DNA of 33,950 nt, from assembly GCA_030149025.1 (NCBI GenBank), contig JASBSH010000160.1, forward strand, positions 1 through 33,950. Direction: 5' to 3'. The DNA is from Actinomycetales bacterium (lineage in GTDB: Bacteria; Actinomycetota; Actinomycetes; Actinomycetales; BWSM-131). Each line of letters starts with the position of its first letter. The first letter of the stretch is position 1. Position numbers and translations under genes: made by a program. The notes beneath the pieces were generated by a model, which worked only from the letters and a program-made list of their open reading frames with translations, ran no database searches and was not told the origin of the DNA. Shown here piece by piece: positions 6,632 through 14,066 of the stretch.

Positions 6632-8229
6632 GTCTGGATCCTCTCGGTCAGCTGCGCGTACCTGAGCCCGTACCGGGAGGCCAGGGCCAACGCGTGGGCG
6701 GTGCCGTTGGCAGGTCGCCTGGTGACCTTGAACGTCCGCACCGTCGGGTCGCGGGGGTCCACCTCCGCCAGCATGCTGACGGTCGCGGGACCCAGCTCGC
6801 TCAGAGCGTCCAGGAAGGTCACGTAGACGGTGGTGATCCGCCGTTCGACCAGGTTGGTGAGGACCCGCCGGCCCAGCTCCAGGGCGTCGGTGAGGGATGT
6901 AGAGGTGAAGATCTCGTTGATCACCACCAGGCTTCGAGGTGTTGCCCGCTCGAGCAGGCTCTTGAGCCGGCGTAGGTCGGACTCCAGCTTGCCGCTCGGG
7001 TCGCTCAGGTCCTCAGCCTGCTCGAAGTGGGTCAACACAGCATCGACGAGCGGGACGGTGACACGCCGTCCCGGCACAGGCACCCCGATCGCCGCCAGGT
7101 GATGGACCTGTCCGACCATTCGGGCGAAGGTGGTCTTTCCGCCCTGGTTGGGGCCAGTCACCACCAGCACCCGTTCTGGCCCGGTCAGCTCGGCGTCGTT
7201 ACAGACCACCTCACCTCCCGTCGATGTCGACTTCGCAGCCAGTGCCAGGTCGAACGAGTCGGTCAGGCACACCTCGGCTCCCCCGGCACGGACCTCCGGG
7301 TAGCAGAACGGCATGCCGACTCGCGTCAACGGGTTGATGAAGTCCAGGTAAGACAAGAAGAACCGCAGCTCTTCGTCCCATCGCCGCACCCGCTCGTCGA
7401 TGAAGTCCTGGTGCTCCAGGCAGTGCTCTGCGAGTGCTCGGAATGGCTCCGGGTGCAGGCGCGCCACGAGGTTGACGACCTGGGCTTCCACATGGGTTGT
7501 ACCGGGGTCCTTGACGGGATCGACCCCGGCACTCGAGGTATCGCCCTCCATTCGGAACCGGTCGAACAGCTCCTCGACCTCGGCCGGGAAGTCCCTGCCG
7601 CCGATCGGCGGCACGACCGTCACCCGGTCGGTTCGCAGCCGCATCCCGAACCGCACATCAGCAAGGTCGGCCAGCACCCGTGCCGTCTGCTGTGTCATCG
7701 TTCGAAAGCCCGGGGAGTCCACGTACCCGCCCAGTTGCTCACGCACCAGCTGGAGGGCCACCGAGCGCAGGTTGGCCCGGGTGAGGGCGACGGACAGACG
7801 CGTCGTGGCATCGCAGTAGCCATCGATCGCCTCCACGTGCCAGCGACGAGCGTGCCAGCGGAACCAGTCACTCGCGCGCCGTTCCCGCTGCAGGGCCAGC
7901 CGCACCGCCGCCATGTTGTCCCGGAACCGACGCAGCGCTTCCTGCAGGTCCTCGTCCTCCAGGTCGCGAAACACATCCTGACGCCAAAGAACCTGATCAA
8001 CATCAGTGAGCACGCGACTCAGGAGGTCGTGAAGTGGGGTGTCCGAACGACCACCCACGATCGTGCTGAGCACCTGATCGAGGTTCAGATCGACCAACGT
8101 CGCTCGGAACGCCGCGGAGCCGGACGATGCACCAGGCGACGTCAGCAGACTTGCGACAGAGTCGTTCTCACGCCCCTGCTCGGCTTCCTGATCGGTGACT
8201 CTTACCCACTCGACTGCACCAGATCCCAT
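6628..8229 (-). CDS. MutS-like ATPase, first of pair
   Basis: A 533-residue paralogue of the downstream protein with the same layout. A helical lever/core region is followed by an ABC-type ATPase with Walker A TGPNQGGKTTF (about 358-368), signature DPSGKLESDLRRLKSLLER (410-428) and Walker B RSLVVINEIF (432-441). It also lacks mismatch-recognition domains. ATG 8229 lies 4 nt after an AGGTGG ribosome site that the riboswitch platform can hide. Two different but matched MutS-like ATPases made from overlapping genes suggest a heterodimer, as MutS-family ATPases act as dimers with composite sites. The substrate is unknown; fluoride-caused nucleic acid or ribosome damage is speculation. Confidence 0.85.
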   Translation of the reverse strand: MGSGAVEWVRVTDQEAEQGRENDSVASLLTSPGASSGSAAFRATLVDLNLDQVLSTIVGGRSDTPLHDLLSRVLTDVDQVLWRQDVFRDLEDEDLQEALRRFRDNMAAVRLALQRERRASDWFRWHARRWHVEAIDGYCDATTRLSVALTRANLRSVALQLVREQLGGYVDSPGFRTMTQQTARVLADLADVRFGMRLRTDRVTVVPPIGGRDFPAEVEELFDRFRMEGDTSSAGVDPVKDPGTTHVEAQVVNLVARLHPEPFRALAEHCLEHQDFIDERVRRWDEELRFFLSYLDFINPLTRVGMPFCYPEVRAGGAEVCLTDSFDLALAAKSTSTGGEVVCNDAELTGPERVLVVTGPNQGGKTTFARMVGQVHHLAAIGVPVPGRRVTVPLVDAVLTHFEQAEDLSDPSGKLESDLRRLKSLLERATPRSLVVINEIFTSTSLTDALELGRRVLTNLVERRITTVYVTFLDALSELGPATVSMLAEVDPRDPTVRTFKVTRRPANGTAHALALASRYGLRYAQLTERIQT

Positions 8230-8230
8230 C

Positions 8231-8264
8231 GGTCCACCTGCACGCTCGTGTCGTGTCAGGGACC
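8231..8264 (-). promoter_or_regulatory. Riboswitch expression platform before MutS-like genes
   Basis: GGTCC (8264-8260) pairs with GGACC (8235-8231), extended by CTG/CAG (8259-8257 with 8240-8238) and CACG/CGTG (8255-8252 with 8244-8241). The hairpin sequesters the AGGTGG ribosome site (8239-8234) and uses the same GGTCCC that forms the aptamer pseudoknot. The two folds therefore exclude each other, the same logic as at the crcB operon, with unrelated hairpin sequence. Confidence 0.7.
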
Positions 8265-8303
8265 GTCAGCGGTGCTCCGCGGTGTCCGGCGAGCCCCATC
8301 GCC
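8255..8303 (-). promoter_or_regulatory. Fluoride riboswitch before MutS-like pair
   Basis: The minus strand reads GGCGATGGGGCTCGCC (8303-8288), then ACCGC, a short GCGG/CCGC stem, and TGACGGTCCCTGAC (8268-8255). It matches the crcB-motif consensus closely: GGCGATG, an internal CGCC stem, ACCGC, and a GCTGA(T/C)GG-type 3' segment. Loop GGGGCT can pair with GGTCCC to form the pseudoknot. It lies 26 nt upstream of the ATG of the first MutS-like gene. Confidence 0.9.
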
Positions 8304-8311
8304 GCATCAAC

Positions 8312-8317
8312 ACGGTA
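8312..8317 (-). promoter_or_regulatory. Candidate -10 box before first riboswitch
   Basis: TACCGT on the minus strand, 8 nt before the aptamer. The spacing is almost the same as for TAATCT at the crcB riboswitch (9 nt). No clear -35 element. It lies about 70 nt downstream of the tRNA-His 3' end. Confidence 0.4.
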
Positions 8318-8387
8318 CGACAGTGACCTGACCGGTGCCAGTCGACGGGATCGACGGCGCCTCACACGCCACTGACCTGTGAAAATG

Positions 8388-8464
8388 TGGGGTGAGTGAC
8401 GGGACTTGAACCCGCGACATCCTGGACCACAACCAGGTGCTCTACCAGCTGAGCTACACCCACC
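8388..8464 (-). tRNA. tRNA-His (GTG)
   Basis: A full cloverleaf reads on the minus strand: acceptor GTGGGTG/CACTCAC, D-arm GCTC..GAGC, anticodon stem-loop CTGGTTGTGGTCCAG with anticodon GTG, and T-arm CGGGTTCAAGTCCCG. The extra 5' G (position -1, at 8464) pairs with C73, which identifies histidine tRNA. CCA is encoded (8390-8388). It lies directly downstream of orn on the same strand. Confidence 0.97.
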
Positions 8465-8525
8465 ACGCCCCGGACCCGGCAGAGAACTGGCTCAACGGAG
8501 CCCGAGCGCAGAACGAGTGTAGCGG

Positions 8526-9155
8526 TCAGCTCTCGGTGCTCTGCACAGCGCCGGTGTGCTTGGCAGCGATCTTCTTAACGGTGTCGCTGTCGGGGCCGGG
8601 CGCAGGCACGAAGATCGCCTCCCGGTAATACTTCAGCTCGGTGATGCTCTCCCGGATGTCGGCGAGCGCCCGGTGCCCGCCCTTCTTCTCCGGAGCGGCG
8701 AAGTAGGCCCGGGTGTACCACCGCCGTGCCAGCTCCTTCACGCTGGAGACGTCGATGATCCGGTAGTGCAGCCAGCGCTCGAGCTCGGGCATGTCTCGCG
8801 CCAGGAAGCCGCGGTCGGTGCCGACCGAGTTGCCGGCCAGCGGCGCGCGCAGCGGCTCGGGCACCCACTCCTTGACGTACTCCAGGACCAGCCGCTGCGC
8901 CTCCTCCATCGACACACCCTCCGGCAGCTCGTCCAGCAGCCCCGACTCCGTGTGCATCTCGCGGACCACGTCCTGCATCTGCTCCAACGCGGCGTCCGGC
9001 GGGCTGATCACCACCTGCACCCCGTCGCCCAGGACGTTGAGCTCGGAGTCGGTGACGAGTGCCGCGACCTCGATCAGCGCGTCCGCTGCCAGGTCCAGAC
9101 CTGTCATCTCGCAGTCGATCCAGACGATCCGCTGAGCGGAGACTGAGGAGTTCAC
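8526..9155 (-). CDS. orn: Oligoribonuclease
   Basis: A 209-residue DEDDh-type 3'-5' exoribonuclease that degrades 2-5 nt RNA and pGpG-type dinucleotides to mononucleotides. Motifs seen: IVWIDCEMTGLD (Exo I Asp/Glu, near residue 10), LAGNSVGTDRGFL (Exo II) and HRALADIRESI (Exo III His-Asp near residue 165). The GTG at 9155 is chosen over in-frame upstream codons because TAGATT (9168-9163) sits exactly 7 nt before it, the leaderless pattern seen at other genes here, and because family proteins start shortly before the IVWIDCEMTG strand. tRNA-His follows it. Confidence 0.95.
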   Translation of the reverse strand: MNSSVSAQRIVWIDCEMTGLDLAADALIEVAALVTDSELNVLGDGVQVVISPPDAALEQMQDVVREMHTESGLLDELPEGVSMEEAQRLVLEYVKEWVPEPLRAPLAGNSVGTDRGFLARDMPELERWLHYRIIDVSSVKELARRWYTRAYFAAPEKKGGHRALADIRESITELKYYREAIFVPAPGPDSDTVKKIAAKHTGAVQSTES

Positions 9156-9162
9156 GCGGGAC

Positions 9163-9168
9163 AATCTA
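9163..9168 (-). promoter_or_regulatory. Leaderless -10 box of orn, overlapping a stop codon
   Basis: TAGATT on the minus strand, 7 nt before GTG 9155. Its first three bases are the TAG stop of the upstream gene at 9166-9471. Confidence 0.5.
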
Positions 9169-9471
9169 TGCGGAAGTGGCGTCGCGGCCCGGCTCCCCAG
9201 CCTCGGCTGTGGATGCGTCGTCGGTGCGCTCTTCCGTTCCGATCGAGGACCTGGACGGCGCGGCGCCGGGTGCGGCGACCACGCTCGCTGCCCAGACGAC
9301 GGCGAAGACGGCGGCGATGAGCAGGCCGACCCCGATGGCAACCAACCAGCCGACACCGAAGAACACGAGCGCGACCGCGCAGGCAGGCGCCGTGAACGCG
9401 GCCCAGCCCAGCAGCTCCACGTTCCCCGCGGACCGGCCGCGGTCGGGTGGAGCGGCCCGATGCCGACCCAT
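9166..9471 (-). CDS. Small membrane protein, two predicted helices
   Basis: A 101-residue protein with a basic N-terminus (MGRHRAAPPDRGRSAG), two adjacent hydrophobic helices (about 24-43 and 45-68, joined by FFGVGW) and a hydrophilic acidic C-terminal tail rich in Thr, Glu and Ser. No family is recognised. ATG 9471 is the first good start; codons further upstream are read through non-coding sequence. It is divergent from the PrsW-like gene (118 nt apart) and its stop codon forms part of the orn promoter box. Confidence 0.65.
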   Translation of the reverse strand: MGRHRAAPPDRGRSAGNVELLGWAAFTAPACAVALVFFGVGWLVAIGVGLLIAAVFAVVWAASVVAAPGAAPSRSSIGTEERTDDASTAEAGEPGRDATSA

Positions 9472-9575
9472 CGACCTATCACTCCCTGTGTGCCGCATAT
9501 GCGTCTGTCCCGGCGGCCCAGCACGTCCGGGACCGCCCAGTGCACAGTGTGCGCTGTCGCGCCAGCACATCTCGT

Positions 9576-9581
9576 TAGGCT
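9576..9581 (+). promoter_or_regulatory. Leaderless -10 box of PrsW-like gene
   Basis: TAGGCT followed by exactly 7 nt and then ATG 9589. It implies transcription starting at the start codon, and there is no Shine-Dalgarno sequence. Confidence 0.55.
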
Positions 9582-9588
9582 CACCGGT

Positions 9589-10851
9589 ATGAACGCACCC
9601 ACCCCGGGCGGCTGGCCCCCGCACGGGCCGGGTCCGCAGTTCCACCCGCCAGCCACGCAGTGGCCGCAGCCGGATCCGGAGCCGCTGCCCGTCGTCCCCG
9701 TCCTTGAACAGCCGCGGTTCATCGCACCCAAGCGACCCGGTCAGTCGCCGCTGAAGGCCCTCGGCTGGGTCTGCATCTGGCTCTTCTTCGCGGTCTCCGG
9801 GCTCCTGACGATCCTGGCGATCGCTCTGGAAACCGGTGTGACGGGCCTGGTCGTCGGGCTCGTTCTCGCGACACTGCCGGTGGCCGTCGTCGTCTCGGTC
9901 TTCCTCTGGCTGGACCGGCACGAGCGCGAACCCTGGTCCCTCCTCCTGTTCGCCTTCGGCTGGGGAGCCTCCGTTGCGACCCTGATCTCGCTGATCCTGA
10001 ACACCGCCTCGACCGCGGTTCTGCAGCAGTCCGGCGGTGACCCGAACATCGCGATGTTCACCATCGCGCCCATCGTCGAGGAGTCCACCAAGGGCCTGGC
10101 CGTCCTCGGGGTCCTGCTCCTGCGCCGCCGGGAGTTCGACGGCGTCGTGGACGGCATCGTCTACGCCGGCATGGCGGGCATCGGCTTCGCCTTCGTCGAG
10201 AACGTCCTGTACTTCGGGCGCACGTTCGTGGAGGCGGGCGGCGGTGGTGTGGCCGCCGTCTTCGTGATGCGAGGCGTCTTCTCCCCGTTCGCACATCCGC
10301 TGTTCACCATGGCGATCGGCATCGGGATCGGTCTCGCCGTCTCGCGCCGCAGCACCGCGACGAAGATCCTCGCTCCGATCGGCGGGTGGCTGGTCGCGGT
10401 CGTGCTCCACGCCGCCTGGAACGGCTCCACCCTCCTGGGTATCCAGGGCTTCTTCGGCGGCTACGTCTTCCTGCAGGTGCCGATCTTCGTCGCGGCGGTC
10501 GCGATCGCACTGCTTGCACGACGCCGTGAAGCGAGGCTGATCAGCCGGCACCTCCACGTGTACGCCTCGAGCGGGTGGCTCACCCAGGCAGAGGCGGGCA
10601 TGCTGTCGTCGCTGACCGCGCGCAGGCAGGCCCGGGACTGGGCAGGGCGCAATTTCGGCCCGCCCGCCCGCAACGCCATGCGCGACTTCCAGGAGCTGGG
10701 CAGCGAGGTCGCCTTCCTGCGCGAGCGGATGGTCCACGGCACCGCGCCGCCGGATGCGCGCCAGACCGAGCTGCAGATGCTCGAAGGCATGTGGCTGCTG
10801 CGGCAGTCCTTCACCCCGCCGAGCGGTTACGAGGTCGCAGCGATCCGCTGA
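9589..10851 (+). CDS. PrsW family intramembrane metalloprotease
   Basis: A 420-residue multi-pass membrane protein. The N-terminal 50 residues are Pro-rich and cytoplasmic; about eight hydrophobic segments follow. The three PrsW motifs are visible: EESTK (about 164-168), FAFVEN (200-205) and HAAWN (near 310), which hold the predicted metal/catalytic Glu and His. The family includes B. subtilis PrsW, which starts cleavage of an anti-sigma factor, and many actinobacterial members of unknown target. The C-terminal 110 residues are soluble and helical (LTARRQARDWAGRNFG). ATG 9589 is chosen from the leaderless box at 9576-9581. The gene is convergent with the deacetylase gene, with 8 nt between their ends. 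Confidence 0.88.
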   Translation: MNAPTPGGWPPHGPGPQFHPPATQWPQPDPEPLPVVPVLEQPRFIAPKRPGQSPLKALGWVCIWLFFAVSGLLTILAIALETGVTGLVVGLVLATLPVAVVVSVFLWLDRHEREPWSLLLFAFGWGASVATLISLILNTASTAVLQQSGGDPNIAMFTIAPIVEESTKGLAVLGVLLLRRREFDGVVDGIVYAGMAGIGFAFVENVLYFGRTFVEAGGGGVAAVFVMRGVFSPFAHPLFTMAIGIGIGLAVSRRSTATKILAPIGGWLVAVVLHAAWNGSTLLGIQGFFGGYVFLQVPIFVAAVAIALLARRREARLISRHLHVYASSGWLTQAEAGMLSSLTARRQARDWAGRNFGPPARNAMRDFQELGSEVAFLRERMVHGTAPPDARQTELQMLEGMWLLRQSFTPPSGYEVAAIR

Positions 10852-10859
10852 CGACCTCT

Positions 10860-11741
10860 CTACGTCTGGCGCGGACGCCGCGCCGCGAAGTCGTCGGCGA
10901 TCTGGTCGAAGGTCAACCACGTGATCCCGTCGTGCCCGTTGATGTGCTCGATGAGGCGCTCGAGCATGAGCAGCACCTGAGCTCGGCCGGACACGTCGGG
11001 GTGGATGGTCATGGTGAAGACCGCGTACTCCATCTCCCGGTAGACCCAGTCGAACTGATCCCGCCACAGCTGCTCGATGTCGCGTGGGTTGACGAAACCG
11101 TGGCTGTTCGGGCTGGTCTTGACGAACATCATCGGTGGCAGGTCGTCCAGGTACCAGTTCGCGGGAATCTCGATGAGGTCGGTCTCCTCCCCACGCACCA
11201 GTGGCTTCATCCACTCCCGGGCGTCCTTCTCGTAGTCGATCTTCGACCAGCTGTCCCCGACGCGGACGTAGTACGGCTCGAAGTCGCGGTGCATCAGTGA
11301 GTGGTCGTACTTGATGCCCCGCTCGAGCAGCAGCTCGTTGGACACCTTCGAGAACTCCCACCAGGGAGCGACGTAACCGGTCGGTCGCCGGCCCGCGCGC
11401 TTCTCGATGAGCTCGATGCAGTAGTCGAGGATCGTCGCCTCCTGCTCCCGGCTCATCGCGATCGGGTTCTCGTGGCTGTAGCCATGGACGCCGATCTCAT
11501 GCCCCGCGGCCACCACGCGGTCGAACTGCTCGGGGAAGGTCTCGATGGAGTGGCCCGGCCAGAACCAGGTCGCGGAGAGGTCGTACTTCCTCAGCATCGC
11601 CTCCAGACGCGGGACACCTACCTCACCGGCGAACATGCCGCGGGAGATGTCGTTCGGGGAGTCCTCACCCCCGTACGAGCCGAGCCAGCCTCCGACGGCG
11701 TCCACGTCGATGCCGAACGCGACGAAGATCTCTTTGGCCAT
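10860..11741 (-). CDS. Polysaccharide deacetylase-like (PuuE-type) hydrolase
   Basis: A 293-residue NodB-fold protein. The first metal-binding region [13 protein letters not shown] (residues about 9-21), the [14 protein letters not shown] segment, the [13 protein letters not shown] motif with its paired histidines (about 81-93) and YVAPWWEFS follow the order of the PuuE-like branch, which acts on small amides (allantoin-type) or unknown N-acyl substrates rather than chitin. No signal peptide, so it is cytoplasmic. An AAGGGAG ribosome site lies 9-10 nt before ATG 11741. It follows the asparaginase gene on the same strand (about 150 nt from that gene's in-frame stop), which suggests a shared role in nitrogen-compound breakdown. 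Substrate uncertain. Confidence 0.8.
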   Translation of the reverse strand: MAKEIFVAFGIDVDAVGGWLGSYGGEDSPNDISRGMFAGEVGVPRLEAMLRKYDLSATWFWPGHSIETFPEQFDRVVAAGHEIGVHGYSHENPIAMSREQEATILDYCIELIEKRAGRRPTGYVAPWWEFSKVSNELLLERGIKYDHSLMHRDFEPYYVRVGDSWSKIDYEKDAREWMKPLVRGEETDLIEIPANWYLDDLPPMMFVKTSPNSHGFVNPRDIEQLWRDQFDWVYREMEYAVFTMTIHPDVSGRAQVLLMLERLIEHINGHDGITWLTFDQIADDFAARRPRQT

Positions 11742-11796
11742 TGATGCGTCTCCCTTCTTGAGGTCGCCGACCGGCTCTCGGACGGCGCAGGGGCAT

Positions 11797-11892
11797 TCAG
11801 CGCTTCCAGCCGCGGGTGAAGCGGGCGATCGCCTCCTGGTCGATCCGTTCTCCCGTCGCCAGCAGGAGGGCCAGGAGGAGACGAGCCTGGTT
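11797..11892 (-). pseudogene. Out-of-frame C-terminal tail of the asparaginase
   Basis: Immediately after the in-frame TAA of the asparaginase (11893-11891), the next frame reads [20 protein letters not shown] and continues [11 protein letters not shown] to a stop at 11799-11797. The [10 protein letters not shown] element is what asparaginases carry at their C-terminal helix (KAR-hydrophobic-LAL). Removing one T at 11893 would restore a 329-residue protein of normal family length. Confidence 0.7.
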
Positions 11893-12787
11893 AGAGCGGG
11901 ACGTCGTCCAGGACGACGGCGCCGGCATTGACGAAGTCCACCGCGCCACCGTTGCCGTACATAGGAACTACGGGGCCCTCCGGGACGCGGGTGGAGAGCC
12001 CGACCACGACGCCCGATGCGATGGCCTCCTGAGCCCAGTCGAGCAGGGCATGGTTACCGTTGCCGGCCCCCGTGCCCGCCAGGACGACGGCTTCGGCCCC
12101 GGCGGCGACGGCGGCGCGAGGAAGTGTCCCGTCCGCGCCGGGGTGGACGCTCACGACGTCCACGCGAGTGCTGTCGAAGCTGCCGTCGGGGAGCGGGAGC
12201 GTCGGTCCCCGGAACGGCCGAGCCCACACCTGCGCCTCTCCGGCACCCACTCTGCCGATGGGGCCACCGTCGGCAGTGTGGAAGGCGTCGAGAGCAATCG
12301 TGTGCTGCTTTCGCGTGCCCCGTGCCGCGAACACGCGGCCGGCGAACCCGATGAGCGCCCCGCAGCCGCGAGCCTCGAAGGAGGCCGCCACGGTGACGGC
12401 GTCCCGAAGGTTGCGCGGCCCGTCGGCGTCGAGTTCGTCCGCTGCCCGCTGTGCGCCCGTGAGCACTACCGGCTTGTCGGACTGGTGAACAAGGTCCAGC
12501 AGGTAGGCGGTCTCTTCCATGGTGTCGGTGCCGTGCGTCACCACGACACCGTCGACGTCATCCCTGACCGTGTGCTCGGCAACCGCCTCGGCGATCAGCC
12601 GCAGCTCTCGATGACCGAAGAGATAGGAGCCCAGGCTGAAGAGATCCTGCGCCTCGATGTCGATGTCTTCGAAGTTCATCCCCTGCATCAACTGGCCGGC
12701 GTCGTGCTGTGCGACCGCACCGCGTCCCTGCCCCGCGGAGGCGGAGGCGATCGTCCCCCCGGTGGCTATGACCACGACGCGACGCAC
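11891..12787 (-). CDS. L-asparaginase, C-terminus truncated by frameshift
   Basis: Hydrolyses L-asparagine to aspartate and ammonia. The 298-residue in-frame product has both catalytic threonine motifs: ATGGTIAS (residues 8-15) and [16 protein letters not shown] (about 82-97), and the substrate-binding region [18 protein letters not shown]. No signal peptide, so it is probably the cytoplasmic form. GTG 12787 is preceded by GGGAGGAG with 7 nt spacing. The protein ends early at DDVPL; the missing terminal helix is encoded in the next frame (11797-11892). Either the gene has a recent one-base frameshift or the sequence has an error. Activity of the short form is doubtful because the C-terminal helix packs in the tetramer. 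Confidence 0.88.
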   Translation of the reverse strand: MRRVVVIATGGTIASASAGQGRGAVAQHDAGQLMQGMNFEDIDIEAQDLFSLGSYLFGHRELRLIAEAVAEHTVRDDVDGVVVTHGTDTMEETAYLLDLVHQSDKPVVLTGAQRAADELDADGPRNLRDAVTVAASFEARGCGALIGFAGRVFAARGTRKQHTIALDAFHTADGGPIGRVGAGEAQVWARPFRGPTLPLPDGSFDSTRVDVVSVHPGADGTLPRAAVAAGAEAVVLAGTGAGNGNHALLDWAQEAIASGVVVGLSTRVPEGPVVPMYGNGGAVDFVNAGAVVLDDVPL

Positions 12788-13161
12788 CTCGAGGCTCCTC
12801 CCGTCCGACGGCTCAATGCATCACCGTGGCGGAGATTGGGCTCGTGCGCCTCCGGAGAGCCGTCGTTCAGCGACCAGGTGGGCCGCCGTGCCTTGCCCTA
12901 GGACGAGGTCACGCCTGCGACGTGGTGCAGCCCGCCGCCGCGACCAGGAGGAGCGCCCGGGCCAGGCCGCGCGAAAGTTCTCGACCCACCGGCACAACCA
13001 CACGTGGGTTGAGCGAGAGCGCCGACGGCATCAATCCGCGGCACATAGGCCGCTCAACCACGCTCAAGGTCCGAAGAGTCGGCAATCGCGGCATGCCAGA
13101 AGTAGTCATGAGCAAAGATGGGCCCGTGCCCGACACGATGTGAGACCGACTCGAAGAATGT
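12788..13161. other. Gene-free stretch, start of decayed region
   Basis: No frame in these 374 bases shows convincing protein composition on either strand. It contains the inverted repeat 13004-13061 and nothing else that can be named. It marks the border between the asparaginase gene and the worn accessory segment. Confidence 0.6.
13004..13061. repeat. Inverted repeat, about 11-bp arms
   Basis: GTGGGTTGAGCG (13004-13015) and CGCTCAACCAC (13051-13061) are complementary apart from one extra G, separated by about 35 nt. It could be a transposon-end relic or a folding element in an otherwise gene-free stretch. Confidence 0.5.
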
Positions 13162-13284
13162 GTGCAGCTCCTTTCGGAGCCATTCCGCGCGTCGGAGATC
13201 GTGGGCTGGCTCCGCGGTCACTGCCCGGACGTGAAAGAGCAGTCGCTTCGGGCCCACATCCAAGTCGCAACCTCCAACGCCCTG
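13162..13284 (+). pseudogene. Fragment of a winged-helix-like domain
   Basis: From GTG 13162 the frame reads MQLLSEPFRASEIVGWLRGH and on through CPDVKEQSLRAHIQVATSNA. The pattern F..SEIV.W....P..K..SLR.HI...T.NA resembles small domains at the N- or C-terminus of restriction-type endonucleases. After about 13284 the sequence drops into Arg-rich non-coding composition, while another frame shows FDDPDGRIRAAVRLEAIGTE, suggesting a frameshift. It is a remnant of unknown parent gene. Confidence 0.35.
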
Positions 13285-13519
13285 CTGCATCGCGCGCTTC
13301 GACGACCCGGACGGGCGGATCAGGGCCGCTGTCCGGCTCGAGGCCATCGGCACGGAGCGACTTCTCACAGAAGAAGTGCCGGGCGACCCCAGGTTCGTGA
13401 CGGCGCTCCGGGTCGAATCACCCTGCGGGAGGATCCCGCCCCTCCATAGGGGACGGGCGGGCATTCCTTGTGTCCCGTCGTGTCCCGTTCGGGAGGACCG
13501 GTGGCGACAAAGCGGCGCC

Positions 13520-14061
13520 TCAAGACTCCAGCCACTTGTTGAACGACGCTCGGTCATACACACCGCGAGGAGCGCCCCGCTTCGCTCGGCGCAGGGTCTG
13601 TACGTAGCCCCACAGCGTGTCGTCATCGACCCAGCCCTTCTTGTGCGCCATGGGAGCAAGACCCAGGTCGACGCGACCTTTACACCGTGCTTGGCCGCCA
13701 GTCGCTGCGCCTCACGGTCGTCGGTGACGAAGAAGCCGTTGACCCGTCGCCGTAGCATGATCGCCAGGGTCTCGGCCTCGCCGAGGTGCTTCGTGTGACT
13801 GTCACCGGGGCTTGCGAGTTCCTGCCGCAACATCTTGGTGTCGAGGTGCTCGGCCCCCTGCGGAAACCACGGGGAACCAAAGATGGCCTCCGCTTGGCCG
13901 AGGGCCTCAAGGCCGGGCTCAGCGGCAGATGCGGTGCACTCCTGCGCCACCGTGGCGCACCAAGCGCCGTTGCCGTTTGCAAGGCGCTCAAGGAGGTCCA
14001 TCCTGCTGATGATCGCGAAGTTCACAAGAACCGTGTTGTCGGGGAACAGCAGGACTGCCAT
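13520..14061 (-). pseudogene. PIN-domain ribonuclease gene, frameshifted
   Basis: The first 135 codons (ATG 14061 downward) encode a PIN domain: the opening strand LLFPDNTVLVNFA with its first acidic residue, VAQEC, LGEAETLAI and FFVTDDREAQRLA, which supply the other conserved acidic positions. After VKVASTWVLLP the frame changes near 13652-13656 into Arg/Ser-rich readthrough. The proper C-terminus (MAHKKGWVDDDTLWGYVQTL and on to FNKWLES-stop at 13520) is in a neighbouring frame. All catalytic acids lie before the break, but the long nonsense tail probably destroys the product. It starts 5 nt after the ImmA/IrrE-type gene and was probably the toxin or effector of that pair. A sequencing error is the alternative. 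Confidence 0.75.
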
Positions 14062-14066
14062 CGGCG

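Noticed and set aside
9460-9588. Upstream extension of the PrsW-like frame to 9460
   Set aside because: Composition is poor and the TAGGCT box 7 nt before ATG 9589 marks the real start.
9472-11361. Very long minus-strand open frame across the PrsW-like and deacetylase genes
   Set aside because: A shadow frame caused by high GC; only the 3' part (9166-9471) has protein-like composition.
13450-13500. Short GTCCCGT repeats as a possible CRISPR-like array
   Set aside because: Only two or three imperfect copies without regular spacers; no array and no cas genes anywhere in the window.
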